The position numbers and the translations under genes are program-made. DNA of 64,000 nucleotides from Poa pratensis. Taxonomy: Eukaryota; Streptophyta; Magnoliopsida; Poales; Poaceae. Of this stretch, positions 1 through 10,591 are shown piece by piece. A model generated the notes under the pieces. That model worked only from the letters and a program-made list of their open reading frames with translations, was not told where the DNA came from and did no database searches. The stretch is from the NCBI GenBank assembly GCA_947311845.1, contig CAMZMU010000055.1:21260465-21324464 (forward strand). The letters are read 5' to 3'. Position 1 is the stretch's first letter. Every line of letters starts with the position of its first letter.

Positions 1-49
1 TACACACGAGTTTCATGCATATATACATCTCTTTTACACTCACCATTTT

Positions 50-3000
50 TCAACCCCCATAGTATTCTCCCTTCGGATCTAGGACCTCTGCATCTAAGAA
101 TCCCGCAATTTCCTCTTGAATTGCGCGTACGCGATCTTGTGGTAGAAGACCGTCCCGCAGCCGTTCGATCTAATTTAAAGAAGGGGCTAAACACAATTGA
201 TGGCAATAAACTAAAATTGTGAATATTGTTTACGTACTTCAAGTTGTTCTAAGAACCGGCCGCGTCTGATGGGTCGTCTGGCGAATGAACTCGCAAACGT
301 AGTATCCACATAAATTATTCCCATGTTCCTGCCTCAAGCACTTTACGAGAACAGAGTTCAATCAAAATAATAATCAAGCATGATAATGGTATTGAAACTA
401 AAATCAAAGAGATGCGCGGAATAATAATCAAGCATGATAACTTACACTTATTTGTTCAAATGTAAGCTTCGGCGCCCAAATACCCCTAGCCTTGGCGGTG
501 AACCGTTTCCAAGCCCTGTCCGGCAAAGAAAATGAATAAAGGAGTTATATATTAATTGCTTGCTACCAGGGAATGAACGGAAAGTTGCCGATATAGTGCC
601 ATAATGATTGAAATTACCCTTGGAGGCATTCCTGCATGTCCGCCCACTCCTCAAGGGGTTTACGTTTCGAGTCCATGACAAGTACTACTCCTTTGTCAGG
701 TTTAATGATTAGCAGAATAAAGTGGAAGCTGCGCACGCATAAGTCATCAATTATACACTTAACATCGAGTAAGCGAAATAGAATGTGTACAAGACAGTAA
801 CACTCACCCGTAGTTGTAAGGAAATAGTATTTCCCTTTTGGTTTCGTTAAACCTTAACGCCCTTACCAAGTTATCCTCTGTGTCGTTGTAATGACGTTTG
901 AGAGATATTGATGAATGTAGTATGGGTCAATGAACCCAATGTCATAGATTTGTCCTCTTTTGCATTGGAGAATCTTCATTCTGCATAATTAATATAGTGA
1001 TGAGTAAGATTATACATGCAATGAACGAGCTGAGCTAGCTAGAGACTTAATTACAGAAATAATACTTACAGACAATAGGCACTGAGGATAGCTTTGTCGA
1101 TGGCGTCTTGTTGGTATAACTGAAATAATTCAGGAAATTCAATCATTACCACGCCATTTCCATGCCCGTAATGCTCGTTTCTATAGGCCACGTAGATCCA
1201 GTTTGCCCCTTCCTCACAGGCTCGCATGTACCACTTATGCAATCTGCGCATTTTTGTTGGTAGATCGTTGACTAGCTCAGGTTTGACGAGACTATTCCCG
1301 TACTGGTATTGGTATGCTACTTCCTGGAACACTTCTAATTGCGCTAAGTAGTCCTGAATAGACATGCCATGAGCAGCGGCCGCTTCTCCGTATATTGCAA
1401 CAAACTCAGGATCGATAGCGACATCACCTGTGCTCGACCCCTCGGCGGTATTGGAAAACACTTTGAGCGGGGGGCACGACTGGTTTTTCTGTTCTCCGAG
1501 CTGGGGAACTGATTTCCCGCTTGCACTACTACTCTTCGACCGCTCCTTATTTGCCTGAACCGACTTGCGAATCTGGCGGTCATAGTCTGGTGTCAGCCTT
1601 GGCGGGGGTTGTTCAAGGGTCTTCAGCATTTTGAAGACGGCGGCTTTTTCTGCTGGGGTGGAGGGGAACTCTGCCGCTTTCGGCTTCTTCAGGCTAGCCA
1701 ACCACTCTTGATGTTGGGCATTTACGTCCGCGGCATTTTCCTCCACCGTACGGTCATAAGGTCTGATGGGAAGATTCTTATGAGGTACTTTTGGGAGGGG
1801 CGACCTTTTACGTTTCGGTGATCGCTTACCCCTCATAGTACCAGCGGTGGGCGGAGCGGCTGACGCGGCGGCGGAGACGGCTGCGCTGGAGACTGGTGAG
1901 GCGGTGAAGAGGACTGTTGCGCTGGAGAATGCTGAGGCGGTGAAGAGGACTGTTGCGCTGGAGACTGGTGAGGAGTCGATGGCCTTGGCTGCCAGTTCGG
2001 AAGCACGATGAATTCCTTTGGCCATAGAATGGTCCTTTCTTGGCTTCTCCAAGTTCAAGCACCTCCCCATCTTCACCTGCAGGGTGTTCCAGCTTCAGCT
2101 CCTCAAAATCTTTCATCACTTCATCCACCCGACAACAGCGTAGCCATTGGAACCGGAGAGAAATGGTAAGTTGGATTAGGTCCAATTGGTACGGCATAGC
2201 CGACCGCCACCTTCATGGTTAAGTTAAAAACTTTCACATGCAGCTCACAAGGTGTGCTCTCCGTGATATCATCCACTGGGTAGCGACGAAGTGGAGCCAC
2301 CGTCACTGCATCATCAGTACCATCCTGGAGCTCCGTGGAAGCCACGCTGCTTTTCCGATTCGATGGGCCGCCGGTACCATCGCATGCAGCTTCTACCATG
2401 TGCCGCTGAGATTGGCCGCTAGTACCTTGCTGGCTAAGTGCGGCAATTTGATCCTTCTGCCGCTTTAATTCTTCTTCTATATTACGCAGCCGGTCTGCAG
2501 CAGCGCGTGCTTCCATTGCCTCCCTTTCCTTTCTCCTCTGATGGCTTCTATCAGGAAATTTCTTCCTGTGCTCGGGAATCGCAATTGTCTTGGGCTTGGA
2601 GCCTGGTACGCCTCGTCGTCCGTCGTGTTCCTCATTCCCAAGGGCGCGTGTGAGCTCGTCATCCTCTCTATCGGGAATGAACCGTCCCTCTGCAACATCC
2701 TTTACTGCATTTCTAATGCCTTCGATGGGTAGTAGGGGATTATCTTTGTGTCTTCTGTTATATATGCACTTCCCTTCTGCGTCCAACGTGCCCCCATGCC
2801 CGTAAAACCAATTTCTTGCCCGTTCGATCCATGCGAGTGGCTCTGGAGTGATCCCTTTAGCCAGCAGGTCCGCCTCAAGTTTCTCCCACTTAGGCATGCT
2901 AAAGGCGTAGCCACCAGGCCCCATAGTATGGTGGTAGATCTTTTTAGCAGCATTTGCCTTATTTTTTGCAGACTTTTCCTGAGCTTCCTCCGATTTCTTG

Positions 3001-3841
3001 TACGCCACAAATTCTTCCCAGTCGTCCCTTATCTTCTCATACCCTTTATCGAAGTCCGGAGTCTTATTTTTTGACAAACTCGCTGTTCAATCTTTTCTTC
3101 CAGTTCTTGAATAGCTCGGCCATCTTCTTAAGAGCCCAGTCCTGACTTTTTGCTCCATGTTTTTCCGGGCAATCTTTTCTGCCTCATTTGGATCCTCCTC
3201 ATCTGGATCCACCTCTGGCGCCGGCAGGGTGAAATTAAGCATGAGCTTTCTCCAAAGTCTTTCTTTGCCCACCTCGCCGACATATCTTACTCCTCCCTCC
3301 TTTGGCTGATGCCATTCTCGAACGGTGATCGGGATGTAGTCCCTAACAAGAACTCCGCATTGCTTTACCATTTTATTTTTAACATCAGGGGGAGCAGTCG
3401 GTGTGCCGTCTTCAGCGACTTTTTCGATCCTGTACCTTTCTTGGTCGCCCAACTTTTTGGCTGGGCCTCGTTTTGTCCTTACAGAAGATTTGCTCGATCC
3501 GGAGGGCTAAAAGAAGAAAGAGCGTTAATATATGTATATAGACAGCAGAGGCTTAATTAATACAATCTTCGGCTTCATTAATATATGTATATGCACCTCG
3601 CCGGAGTTTGCAACATTTAATGTTCCACCGGAGCCTTCGGCTTCTCCCTCGTCGGCTTCTCCCTCGCCGACTTCTCCCTCACCCCAGCCGTCGGGTTCTA
3701 CCTCACCGGAGCCGTCTCTTCGGTTGAGAGACTCATCTCCCTCACCGGAGTTGTTCAAAACTGCGAGGTGACATCGCCAACATCTTCCGGCCCGCGGATT
3801 ATATCCTCGAGGATGTTTTCCTGATTTTCGTCTCGTTCCAT
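50..3841 (-). pseudogene. CACTA-associated gene with C-terminal Ulp1-like (C48) cysteine protease domain, degenerate
   Basis: I see a multi-exon minus-strand gene typical of plant CACTA elements. The start codon is at 3841-3839 and the stop (TGA) at 52-50. In order it has an acidic N-terminal part, a conserved block (3087-3505, includes QCGVLVRDYIPI), a charged/coiled region (2121-3077) ending in a DUF8039-like segment (CELHVKVFNLTMKVAVGYA), a linker (1066-2076) with a low-complexity SSATVLFTAS repeat, and a Ulp1-like protease. The presumed catalytic residues are visible: His in FHFILLII (codon at 722-724), Asp in VMDSKRK (671-673) and Cys in NLCGYYVCEF (308-310). Coding is broken near 3770, near 2100 and near 870 by frame changes, so it is probably non-functional. 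The role of Ulp1-like domains in CACTA elements is not settled; deSUMOylase-like activity is only inferred from the family. Confidence 0.8.
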
Positions 3842-5290
3842 AGTTTCTGCAAATTAAGAACAATGCACAAAACTTTAGTTGGGTAACTTGTTCCATATGT
3901 CAATATACATCTACCCACAAAAATGTGAATCGGATATGTGAATGCATATGTGAATACAAAGTTAAATTTACTAATTTTGCTAACACCTTAATTTGTTAAT
4001 TTTGCTAACACTTCAAATATTCTTAAACAAGCTATTTCTTAATTTTTCCTAACACAGTACTAACAATTCCTAACATAAATTTTTCTGTTGCTCACAAAAA
4101 TACAATATAAAATTCTACAAACATCTACTGCCATATAGAAGTCAAAACAATTGAAGTTTAATTCAATTCAAATTAGTATCAAATTCAAATACTTTTATTT
4201 ATTTCAGGAACTAGTCACACACTATTTAATTCATCAATTATTCTCTATTGCTCACAAAATACAATCTAAAATTCTACAGATAGCTACTGGTATCTAGAAG
4301 GCAACACAATTGGATTTGACTCAAAATGATCTACCAAATTCTCTACACATTTGTTTTAGTCCAGAAGCTTAATAACCAAGTTTTAGCTACTCACTAAGTT
4401 CTTTTACTCTAAAAATTAAATCCTTTTAGGGTTACACAGTGTTGATTATTTGTGACCTAACCCAATTGGATTCAACTAAATTAGATTAACCAAATGACAA
4501 CTAAAATTGTTATAGTACAGAAGTGGCTACAATCTTTATTTGAATAACTAATTAATTATGTTGCTTAATTAATTCGACAAAAATTAGGGGTGCTAGGCTA
4601 CTGCAATACAAAGTTAACACAATTGGATTCATAATTTTTGGATTAATAGAGTATCAGAAACAAACAAATTTACATAATTAACGTTCTGTACTATTTTAAA
4701 TACCCAGCAATTAATATTCATCTAAACAGGGTGAAACTAGTTTAGTTGCAGAGACATTTTCATAAGCTATCCAGAGAATTTTGGTTTGAATTATTTAGAT
4801 GTCTAAATCTCGAGTTACTGATTTTCAAAGTTGACAGATGATTTAAATTGCGCGCGCATGGATAAGTTTAAAAATCTGACGAGCGGGGCCCGCTCGTCAG
4901 TGACCTATCTACTGCATGCGAAGTGTTCGAGCGGCGCCGCCGCAGCCGCGATGTTAACGGCGAGTCGGAGACCTACCTAGGGGGACGGGAGGTGGCGGAG
5001 ATGGTCAGGGTCCGGCGAACGTCAGCGGCGCGGCTGTATGGCTCGGGGTACGGCACGTGGCGGAGATGGTCACGAGTTCCTCCGCTTCCACGGCTCCGGC
5101 GTGCGGGCGGCACGGCGCGGGCGTCGAGGACACGCCAAACGTCGATGGCGGCGGCGTGGAGCGGCGCGGGCGTCGGGCAGCCTGACGGCGTCGATTCTGC
5201 TCCGGCGCCGCGCTTCGTTTTCCTTGGTCGATTTGGGGATGAATGGGGAAGGAGATGGCGCGGCAGTTTATACCAGGCCTCATTGGTCCC
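3842..5290 (-). other. AT-rich intron and GC-rich 5' leader of the Ulp1-like CACTA gene
   Basis: Upstream of the Ulp1-like gene there is about 1 kb of AT-rich, non-coding sequence (3900-4850), then a GC-rich block (4880-5270). This resembles the layout in CACTA-2, where a GC-rich leader (51890-52400) precedes AT-rich introns and the coding exons. I read it as untranslated first exon plus intron. GC-rich open frames exist here on both strands but have no recognisable protein features. Confidence 0.45.
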
Positions 5291-5445
5291 GGTTGCTGCC
5301 TAGAACCGGGACCAATGCCTCATTGGTCCCAGTTCGTGGGAGGAACCGGGACCAATGAGTTGGCAATTTAATGCCAGATTGGCTCGCGCGTCCATGGACT
5401 CATTGGTCCCGGTTCTTCGTATAAACCGGGACCAATGAGTCATTT
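5270..5445. repeat. Internal cluster of subterminal-type CACTA motifs (CATTGGTCCCGGTT)
   Basis: At least three inverted pairs of CATTGGTCCCGGTT...AACCGGGACCAATG are packed into 175 bp, each pair separated by 10-15 bp. The same motif forms the subterminal array at 12690-12900, next to the TIR. Here it lies in the middle of the element, directly upstream of the GC-rich leader of the Ulp1-like gene. Subterminal motifs of CACTA elements are known binding sites for TNPA-type proteins. Confidence 0.7.
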
Positions 5446-5450
5446 TTCAA

Positions 5451-5990
5451 AATTATTTCAAACTTTTCAGTTCTGAATGTTGTTCCCGCTTTTTTTTTCT
5501 TATTTAGGTGTTTGAATATGAATTTCAAATGGTTTTGAATCTGAAAAGACTTTCAACATGAAAAGTGTTTAAATTTGAATAAACAATCCAAAGCCATTTT
5601 CTGTTTTCTAAAATAATTATTCTAACTATACAAACTATTAACCATTTTGCCATTTTCAATTAAAAATGCATTAACTTTATTCCATATTTTGAATTGACAA
5701 AACTTTCAACGTGAAAAGTGTTTGAATTTGTATAAATAATCCAAAATCAAATTTACATTATTATTGTCATTTTCAATTTAATATGGATAAATTCATATCT
5801 TTAAATCCGTAAGTCGAAATTTGACAAATAATCCGTAAGCAGAAGTAAATAGATTACTTATTCAGATGCTAAAGATCATTAGTTGGAAATGCAGAGATAA
5901 ATAATACATTTTACACGATCGTCGTCGTAGATAGACAAACATTTTACACGATCGTCGTCATTCATAGACGAACCATTTGTCCTAACCAAC
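5451..5990. other. AT-rich spacer inside CACTA-1
   Basis: I see no gene here. The stretch is AT-rich with a weak internal duplication around 5520-5600 and 5700-5760 (shared CTTTCAACRTGAAAAGTGTT), plus a short direct repeat of TTTTACACGATCGTCGTC near 5910 and 5941. Confidence 0.5.
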
Positions 5991-6003
5991 GATGTGGCTC
6001 GGG

Positions 6004-6522
6004 TTAGTCATACTCCTGCCTAGGCCTATAATACTCGTCCTCGTAGTCGTCGTAGTCGCCGCCGTCGTCGTCGCTGTTGTCAGGCGGCGCTCGCCTGGAC
6101 TGGAAGCGAGGGTAGCGCATGCGGGGGTTATCGCCGGCCGTGATGTAGTTCATGACGCTCTGGAGAGTCCGGCCGCTCCACCACAGCCGACGGGCAGCCT
6201 CGTTGAAGTTCGAAGGAGGCGGGCCGTCCTCCTCGTACCTGGCAAGCGCCCTCTCACGCCGATTGATGAAGAAGGCGTCCAAAGTCGGGCGGTAGTCGGG
6301 ATGCCAGCGGGGATCCATCCGCTGCGCCGGAGTGAGCTCGAGGTAGTAGTGGTTCGTGATGGCCGCCCAGCGTGCCAAACCTTGAGGGACAGGAGGGACC
6401 GGCACGCCTCCGGTGCTCAGCCTCCAGCCGGCGTGGACGTCGTAGCCGGGCGGGCAGGGGTAGTTCGAGGCGCAAAGCGCCTCCGCCTCCGAGTAGGTTA
6501 GAGTGGGTATGGTGGAAGCCAT
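6004..6522 (-). CDS. CACTA accessory ORF, copy 1 (unknown function)
   Basis: This intact ORF of 172 codons begins MASTIPTLTYSEAEALCASN. I chose the ATG at 6522 because it matches the start of the homologous ORF at 53747 in CACTA-2; an in-frame upstream ATG at 6579 is not in frame in that copy. The two proteins are about 80% identical along their length. Visible traits are a PPGY segment, QRMDPRWHPDYRPT, a basic RRERALARYE patch, FNEAARRLWWSGRTLQ, and a strongly acidic tail (SDDDGGDYDDYEDEYY). No signal peptide or membrane segment is evident. A TATA-like run lies upstream at about 6590-6600. I recall similar hypothetical proteins in Triticeae but no assigned function. It could be a DNA- or protein-binding helper of the transposon; that is inference. 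Confidence 0.7.
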   Translation of the reverse strand: MASTIPTLTYSEAEALCASNYPCPPGYDVHAGWRLSTGGVPVPPVPQGLARWAAITNHYYLELTPAQRMDPRWHPDYRPTLDAFFINRRERALARYEEDGPPPSNFNEAARRLWWSGRTLQSVMNYITAGDNPRMRYPRFQSRRAPPDNSDDDGGDYDDYEDEYYRPRQEYD

Positions 6523-6620
6523 GGGAGAGTGATGAGGTTGCAGATATGAGTTTAGATGTGCTATGCCAATGGAGGCCATGCATGACTACATATATATAGT
6601 GAGAATCCCACCAATAAGGA

Positions 6621-6926
6621 AGAAGCACATAGATCGTGTGTTTCTTTCGAGCGCTTGTGAGCCGTTGGATCAGGGGTGTGTTTCTTTTGAGGGATTGTGA
6701 GCTGTTGGATCAGCAGTATCACGACCACTTCGTGAGCCACATGACCCGGTTGGTGTTACCAACCGGGACTAAAGAAGCACACGGATCGTGTGTTTCTTTT
6801 TCAAGCGCTTGTGAGACGTTGGATCAGGGGTGTGTTTCTTTTGAGGGATTGTGAGCTGTTGGATCAGCAGTATCACGACCACTTCGTGAGCCACATGACC
6901 TGGTTGGTGTTACCAACCGGGACTAA
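6621..6926. repeat. Tandem duplication of about 153 bp upstream of the accessory ORF
   Basis: Two head-to-tail copies (about 6621-6772 and 6773-6926) differ at only a few positions. Each carries the inverted motif GGTTGGTGTTACCAACC and two copies of a motif that reads GATCCAACGGCTCA or a variant on the minus strand. The array lies just upstream of the accessory ORF start, so it is probably promoter sequence. A related array precedes the homologous ORF in CACTA-2. Confidence 0.75.
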
Positions 6927-6940
6927 AGAAGCACACGTAC

Positions 6941-7140
6941 CCTATATATAGCCCCCCTCCTGGAATTCCAACGTCACTCACTCACTCACTAACACAAAAC
7001 ATTCCAGCGTCACTCAGAGAGGCATCTTTGGGCAACAAGCGCGTGTAAGACGTTGGAGTTTTCTTCTGAAGGCTGTACCTAACGAAGCTGAGGTTTGAGA
7101 GGTTCCCACGGGAGGTGTGGGAGCCGACAACCACCTACCA
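6941..7140 (+). promoter_or_regulatory. TATA box and possible leader of a plus-strand transcript
   Basis: CCTATATATAGCC at 6941-6953 is a good TATA box for the plus strand, followed about 30 bp later by a CACTCACTCACTCACT run and CA-rich sequence like a transcript leader. No plus-strand coding region follows, so it may drive a non-coding or lost transcript. It is back to back with the minus-strand promoter of the accessory ORF. Confidence 0.3.
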
Positions 7141-7317
7141 CGCGTGTTTCACCGGTCATCATGCAATTAATTAACAGAAAACAAAAAAGAAAACTCACAT
7201 GTGATATAACCCATTTCTTCTAGGTGGAAACTCCCATTTCGTGTATTATGGTTTTCACCACATAAAGGTTTAATACATTACTACACATCACATAAAGGTT
7301 TAATACATTACATTGAT

Positions 7318-8478
7318 TTACATAAATGCCATGAACCCTTCTTCGCGTATGTCCCTGGCATATGATCGCTTCGGCCGTAACCATGGAGCATCTTCATTAT
7401 TTAACGGGATGCTTGGGTCAGTTTTCACTGTGAAGGGCGGAATTTCATCAAACTTATCATAATCTGCTGACATGTCTGTCTTGTCCTCGACTCCCACGAT
7501 GTTTCTTTTCCCTGAAAGAACTATGTGACGCTTTGGCTCATCGTCTGATGTATTCGTTTGCTTATTTTTTATTTTTTCGGTCTGGAGGACATGTCCTTCA
7601 CATAGAAAACCTGAGCCACATCATTGGCTAAAACGAATGGTTCGTTCCTGTAACAACCAAGATTCTTGAGATCCACTGTTGTCATTCCATACAGCTGGTC
7701 TACCTTTATCCCTTCTCCCTTCATGTTGACCCAACTGCACCGAAACAAAGGGACTTTAAAAGTAGGTCCATAGTCAAGTTCCCATATCTCCTCTATGTAA
7801 CCATAGTATGTGTCCTTTTGCCCATTCTCGTCTGTTGCATCAAAGCGGACACCACTGTTTTGGTTGGTGCTCTTTTTATCTTGGGCGATCGTGTAAAATG
7901 TATTCCCATTTATCTCGTACCCTTGGAAATTCAATACAGTCGAAGATGGTGACGCGGCCAACAAGTAGAGATGATCTCCGACAGTGGTGTCATTCATGAG
8001 CTGTAATCGCAACCAACTGTCGAAAGTCTCCATGTGTTTTTCTTTAATCCAGGAGTCAGCCTCCCCCGGGTTCTTGGAGCATACATAATTCTTGTGTTCC
8101 TCGATATACAGAGCCACGAAGGTGGAACTTTGTAGAACTGTGTAGTGTGCTTGAGTTAAAGAATGACCGTCCCTACATATCAGTGCTTTCTTTCCTAGCG
8201 TGCCTTTTCCACTCAGTCTCCCCTCATGCCACGATTCAGGAACACCAATCGGCTTAAGGTCAGGAATAAAGTCAACACATAACTCAATGACCTCCTCTGT
8301 TCCATAGCCCTTTGAGATGCTTCCTTCTGGCCTAGCACGGTTATGAACATATTTCTTCAAGACTCCCATGAACCTCTCGAAGGGGAACATATTGTGTAGA
8401 AATGCAGGACCGAGAATGGCAATCTCGTCGATTAGGTGAACCAGGAGATGCGTCATAATATTGAAGAATGATGGGGGG
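7318..8478 (-). pseudogene. TNP2-type CACTA transposase, C-terminal part (DUF4218/DUF4216 region)
   Basis: This is the C-terminal half of the transposase, separated from the N-terminal half by the solo LTR at 8484-10586. It resumes with PPSFFNIMTHLLVHL, the conserved DUF4218 core, continues through the DUF4216-like region (WELDYGPTFKVPLFRCSWV, VDLKNLGCYRNEPFVLA), and after a frame break near 7570 ends with RSYARDIREEGFMAFM and a TAA at 7320-7318. That C-terminus is typical for grass CACTA transposases, so the true end is present. The LTR insertion and frame break make it non-functional. Confidence 0.85.
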
Positions 8479-8483
8479 AACAC

Positions 8484-10586
8484 TGAAAGTGCATGGTTGC
8501 CCCCATGTGTGGTTTTGGTAATTAATGACACTCCTTATGGACTAATGTTTACATTGAGATATTCTTATAGATCTTGTCCACTTGAGTTCATGTGTTGGAC
8601 TCTTGAAGATGGCATGATGACCAATGCTCTATTTAAGGGTTTATATGAAGAATGGTCATGTGTAGATGATGAAGTGCAAAGGAGACATGAAGACGGAGCT
8701 TAGTGAGGCTTTCCCATAATGGAGTATGGGGGAGCATTTGGAGAAGTCTTCATCAAGCATGTGCTAGCAAGCACAATCAAGAAAGGTGTTCCAACTTGAG
8801 AGAGTCAAGATCGTCATCATCGAGCTCAAGTGGAATGCGCAAGGCAAAGGTATGATCTTGATAGGTTTTCTATTTTACCGGTCTCATGTTGTTAGTGGGA
8901 GACCGGGTTTTAGGATAGACGGCGTACTATCAAGAGGGGCTCTCAAGTGAGTAACTTGATCGCATCTTTGTGGAGAACTCAAACTTTGCATATTTAGCAT
9001 ATCATCTTTCTTGGTTCTTATTTGGCTTTTCTCCTTGTTGGGTTTTGGTGCTTGTCGTGATCTTCATGACAAGCCCAAGTTCTTCGAAAACAGATTTCAT
9101 TTGGAAAACTTGTTGCGTTTTCGTGTTGGAAATATTACCGGTCCACCTTCGAGTTAGGGTCCACACCTTCCCATGTGTGGTATCCCTCTTTTTGTGTGAT
9201 AACACTCGTCGTTACCTTTCCAACGCAATTGGATTCACCTGTTTTGGAGTTCATACGAGAAAGTTATTGCATTTCAGGTTTTACAGTTTCACTGCTTTCA
9301 GGCCGGAGTCTCCGGTCTTCTGGACCGGAGTCTCCGGTCCTTGGTTTTCCTCGAGAGTGTTTTTCTTGTTCAGCCCCTGGTGGGGGCCGGAGTATCCGCC
9401 CCAGGCCAGAGTTTCCGGTCCCAGGGGCCGGAGTTTCTGCCTGTGCTTTTCTCGTCTGGAAATGGTTCACCCCTGGTGGGGGCCGGAGTTTCCGCCCCGG
9501 ACCGGAGTTTTCGGTCACTTTGGCCGGAAACTCCGGTGTGAATCTGGCTGCAACGGCTACTTTTCTGGGAGGGGTATAAATACCCCTCCACCTTCCTCCA
9601 GCCAGTAAGCTTAGCCCAACAACTTTTGCTTTCTCTCTCCTCCATTGTTGCAAGCTCATTTCCTTGATATCTCCCAATCCCTCCACCCAAACTCTTTGAT
9701 CTTTGGTGGATTGAAGGAGAAGACCTAGATCTACATTTCCACCAATCAATATCTCCTCTAAGTGAGGGGAACATAGTGGATCTAGTTCTTGGAGTTCTTG
9801 AGTGGTTCTCCTCTTTGTTCTTCCTCTCTTATTCCCCCATAAGCATTTGTTGCTTTGTTGGAATTTGAGAGTGGAGGACTTGAGCACTTGTGCTCTTGCC
9901 TTTTGCATTTGGTGCATCGGTGTGCTCTCCACGAGGATTCGTGGAAGTTGAAAGCTTGTGAACTTGTTACTCTTGGGTCCTTGGACCCTAGACGCCTTTG
10001 TGGTGGTTGGACCCTTGTGTGGTCACTTGAAGCCGTTCGGGAGCCCCCAATCCCATTGTGGGTTGTGCCTCGGATTGTTGTTGAAAGCCGTTCAGGAGCC
10101 CCCAATCCCTTTGTGGGTTGTGCCTCGGATTGTTGTTGAAAGGCTCTGGATTCCGCCTCGAAGGAATACCGATAGTGGAAGGTGAACCAAACCTTTGTGG
10201 TGCGGTTCATCGGAGAAGAGGGTGAAACCTTTGTGGTTGTTGAACCGTTGTGTCGGTTCACACCTCTCCAACGAGACGTACTCCCTTTCAAGGAGGAACT
10301 CGGGAATACTTCCTCGTCTCCGCGTGCTTCGGTTATTTCTATACCTGAGCTTTTTACTTATGCACTTTACATTGTGATAGCCTTCGTGCTTGAAGTATTC
10401 TATTGCTATCACCTTGTTGCTTGTCTTGCTTAGCATACGTTGTTGGTGCACATAGGTGAGCCTAGTTTATTTAGGTTGTTGGCTTGTTAATTTAAACACC
10501 TAGTTTTATTCCGCAATTAGCAAGCCTAAACCGGAAAAGTTTTAATCGCCTATTCACCCCCTCTAGGCGACATCATTGTCCTTTCA
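8484..10586 (+). mobile_element. Solo LTR of a Copia retrotransposon inserted in the CACTA transposase
   Basis: A 2103-bp sequence begins TGAAAGTGCATG and ends ATTGTCCTTTCA. It is flanked by a perfect 5-bp duplication AACAC (8479-8483 and 10587-10591). It matches the 5' LTR at 58555-60674 over its length and in orientation, and no internal region remains, so it is a solo LTR left by LTR-LTR recombination. A TATA box (GGTATAAATACCCC) sits near 9572. Upstream, at 9300-9540, is an array of CCGGAGT..TCCGG imperfect palindromes. Two tandem copies of a 57-bp unit (AGCCGTTCGGGAGCCCCCAA) lie at about 10030-10140. Protein-like frames inside arise from these repeats and are not genes. Confidence 0.93.
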
Positions 10587-10591
10587 AACAC

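Noticed and set aside
10092..10451. Protein-like frame with repeated LSTTIRGTTH-type units
   Set aside because: It arises from the 57-bp tandem repeat within the Copia LTR and recurs at 60079-60360.
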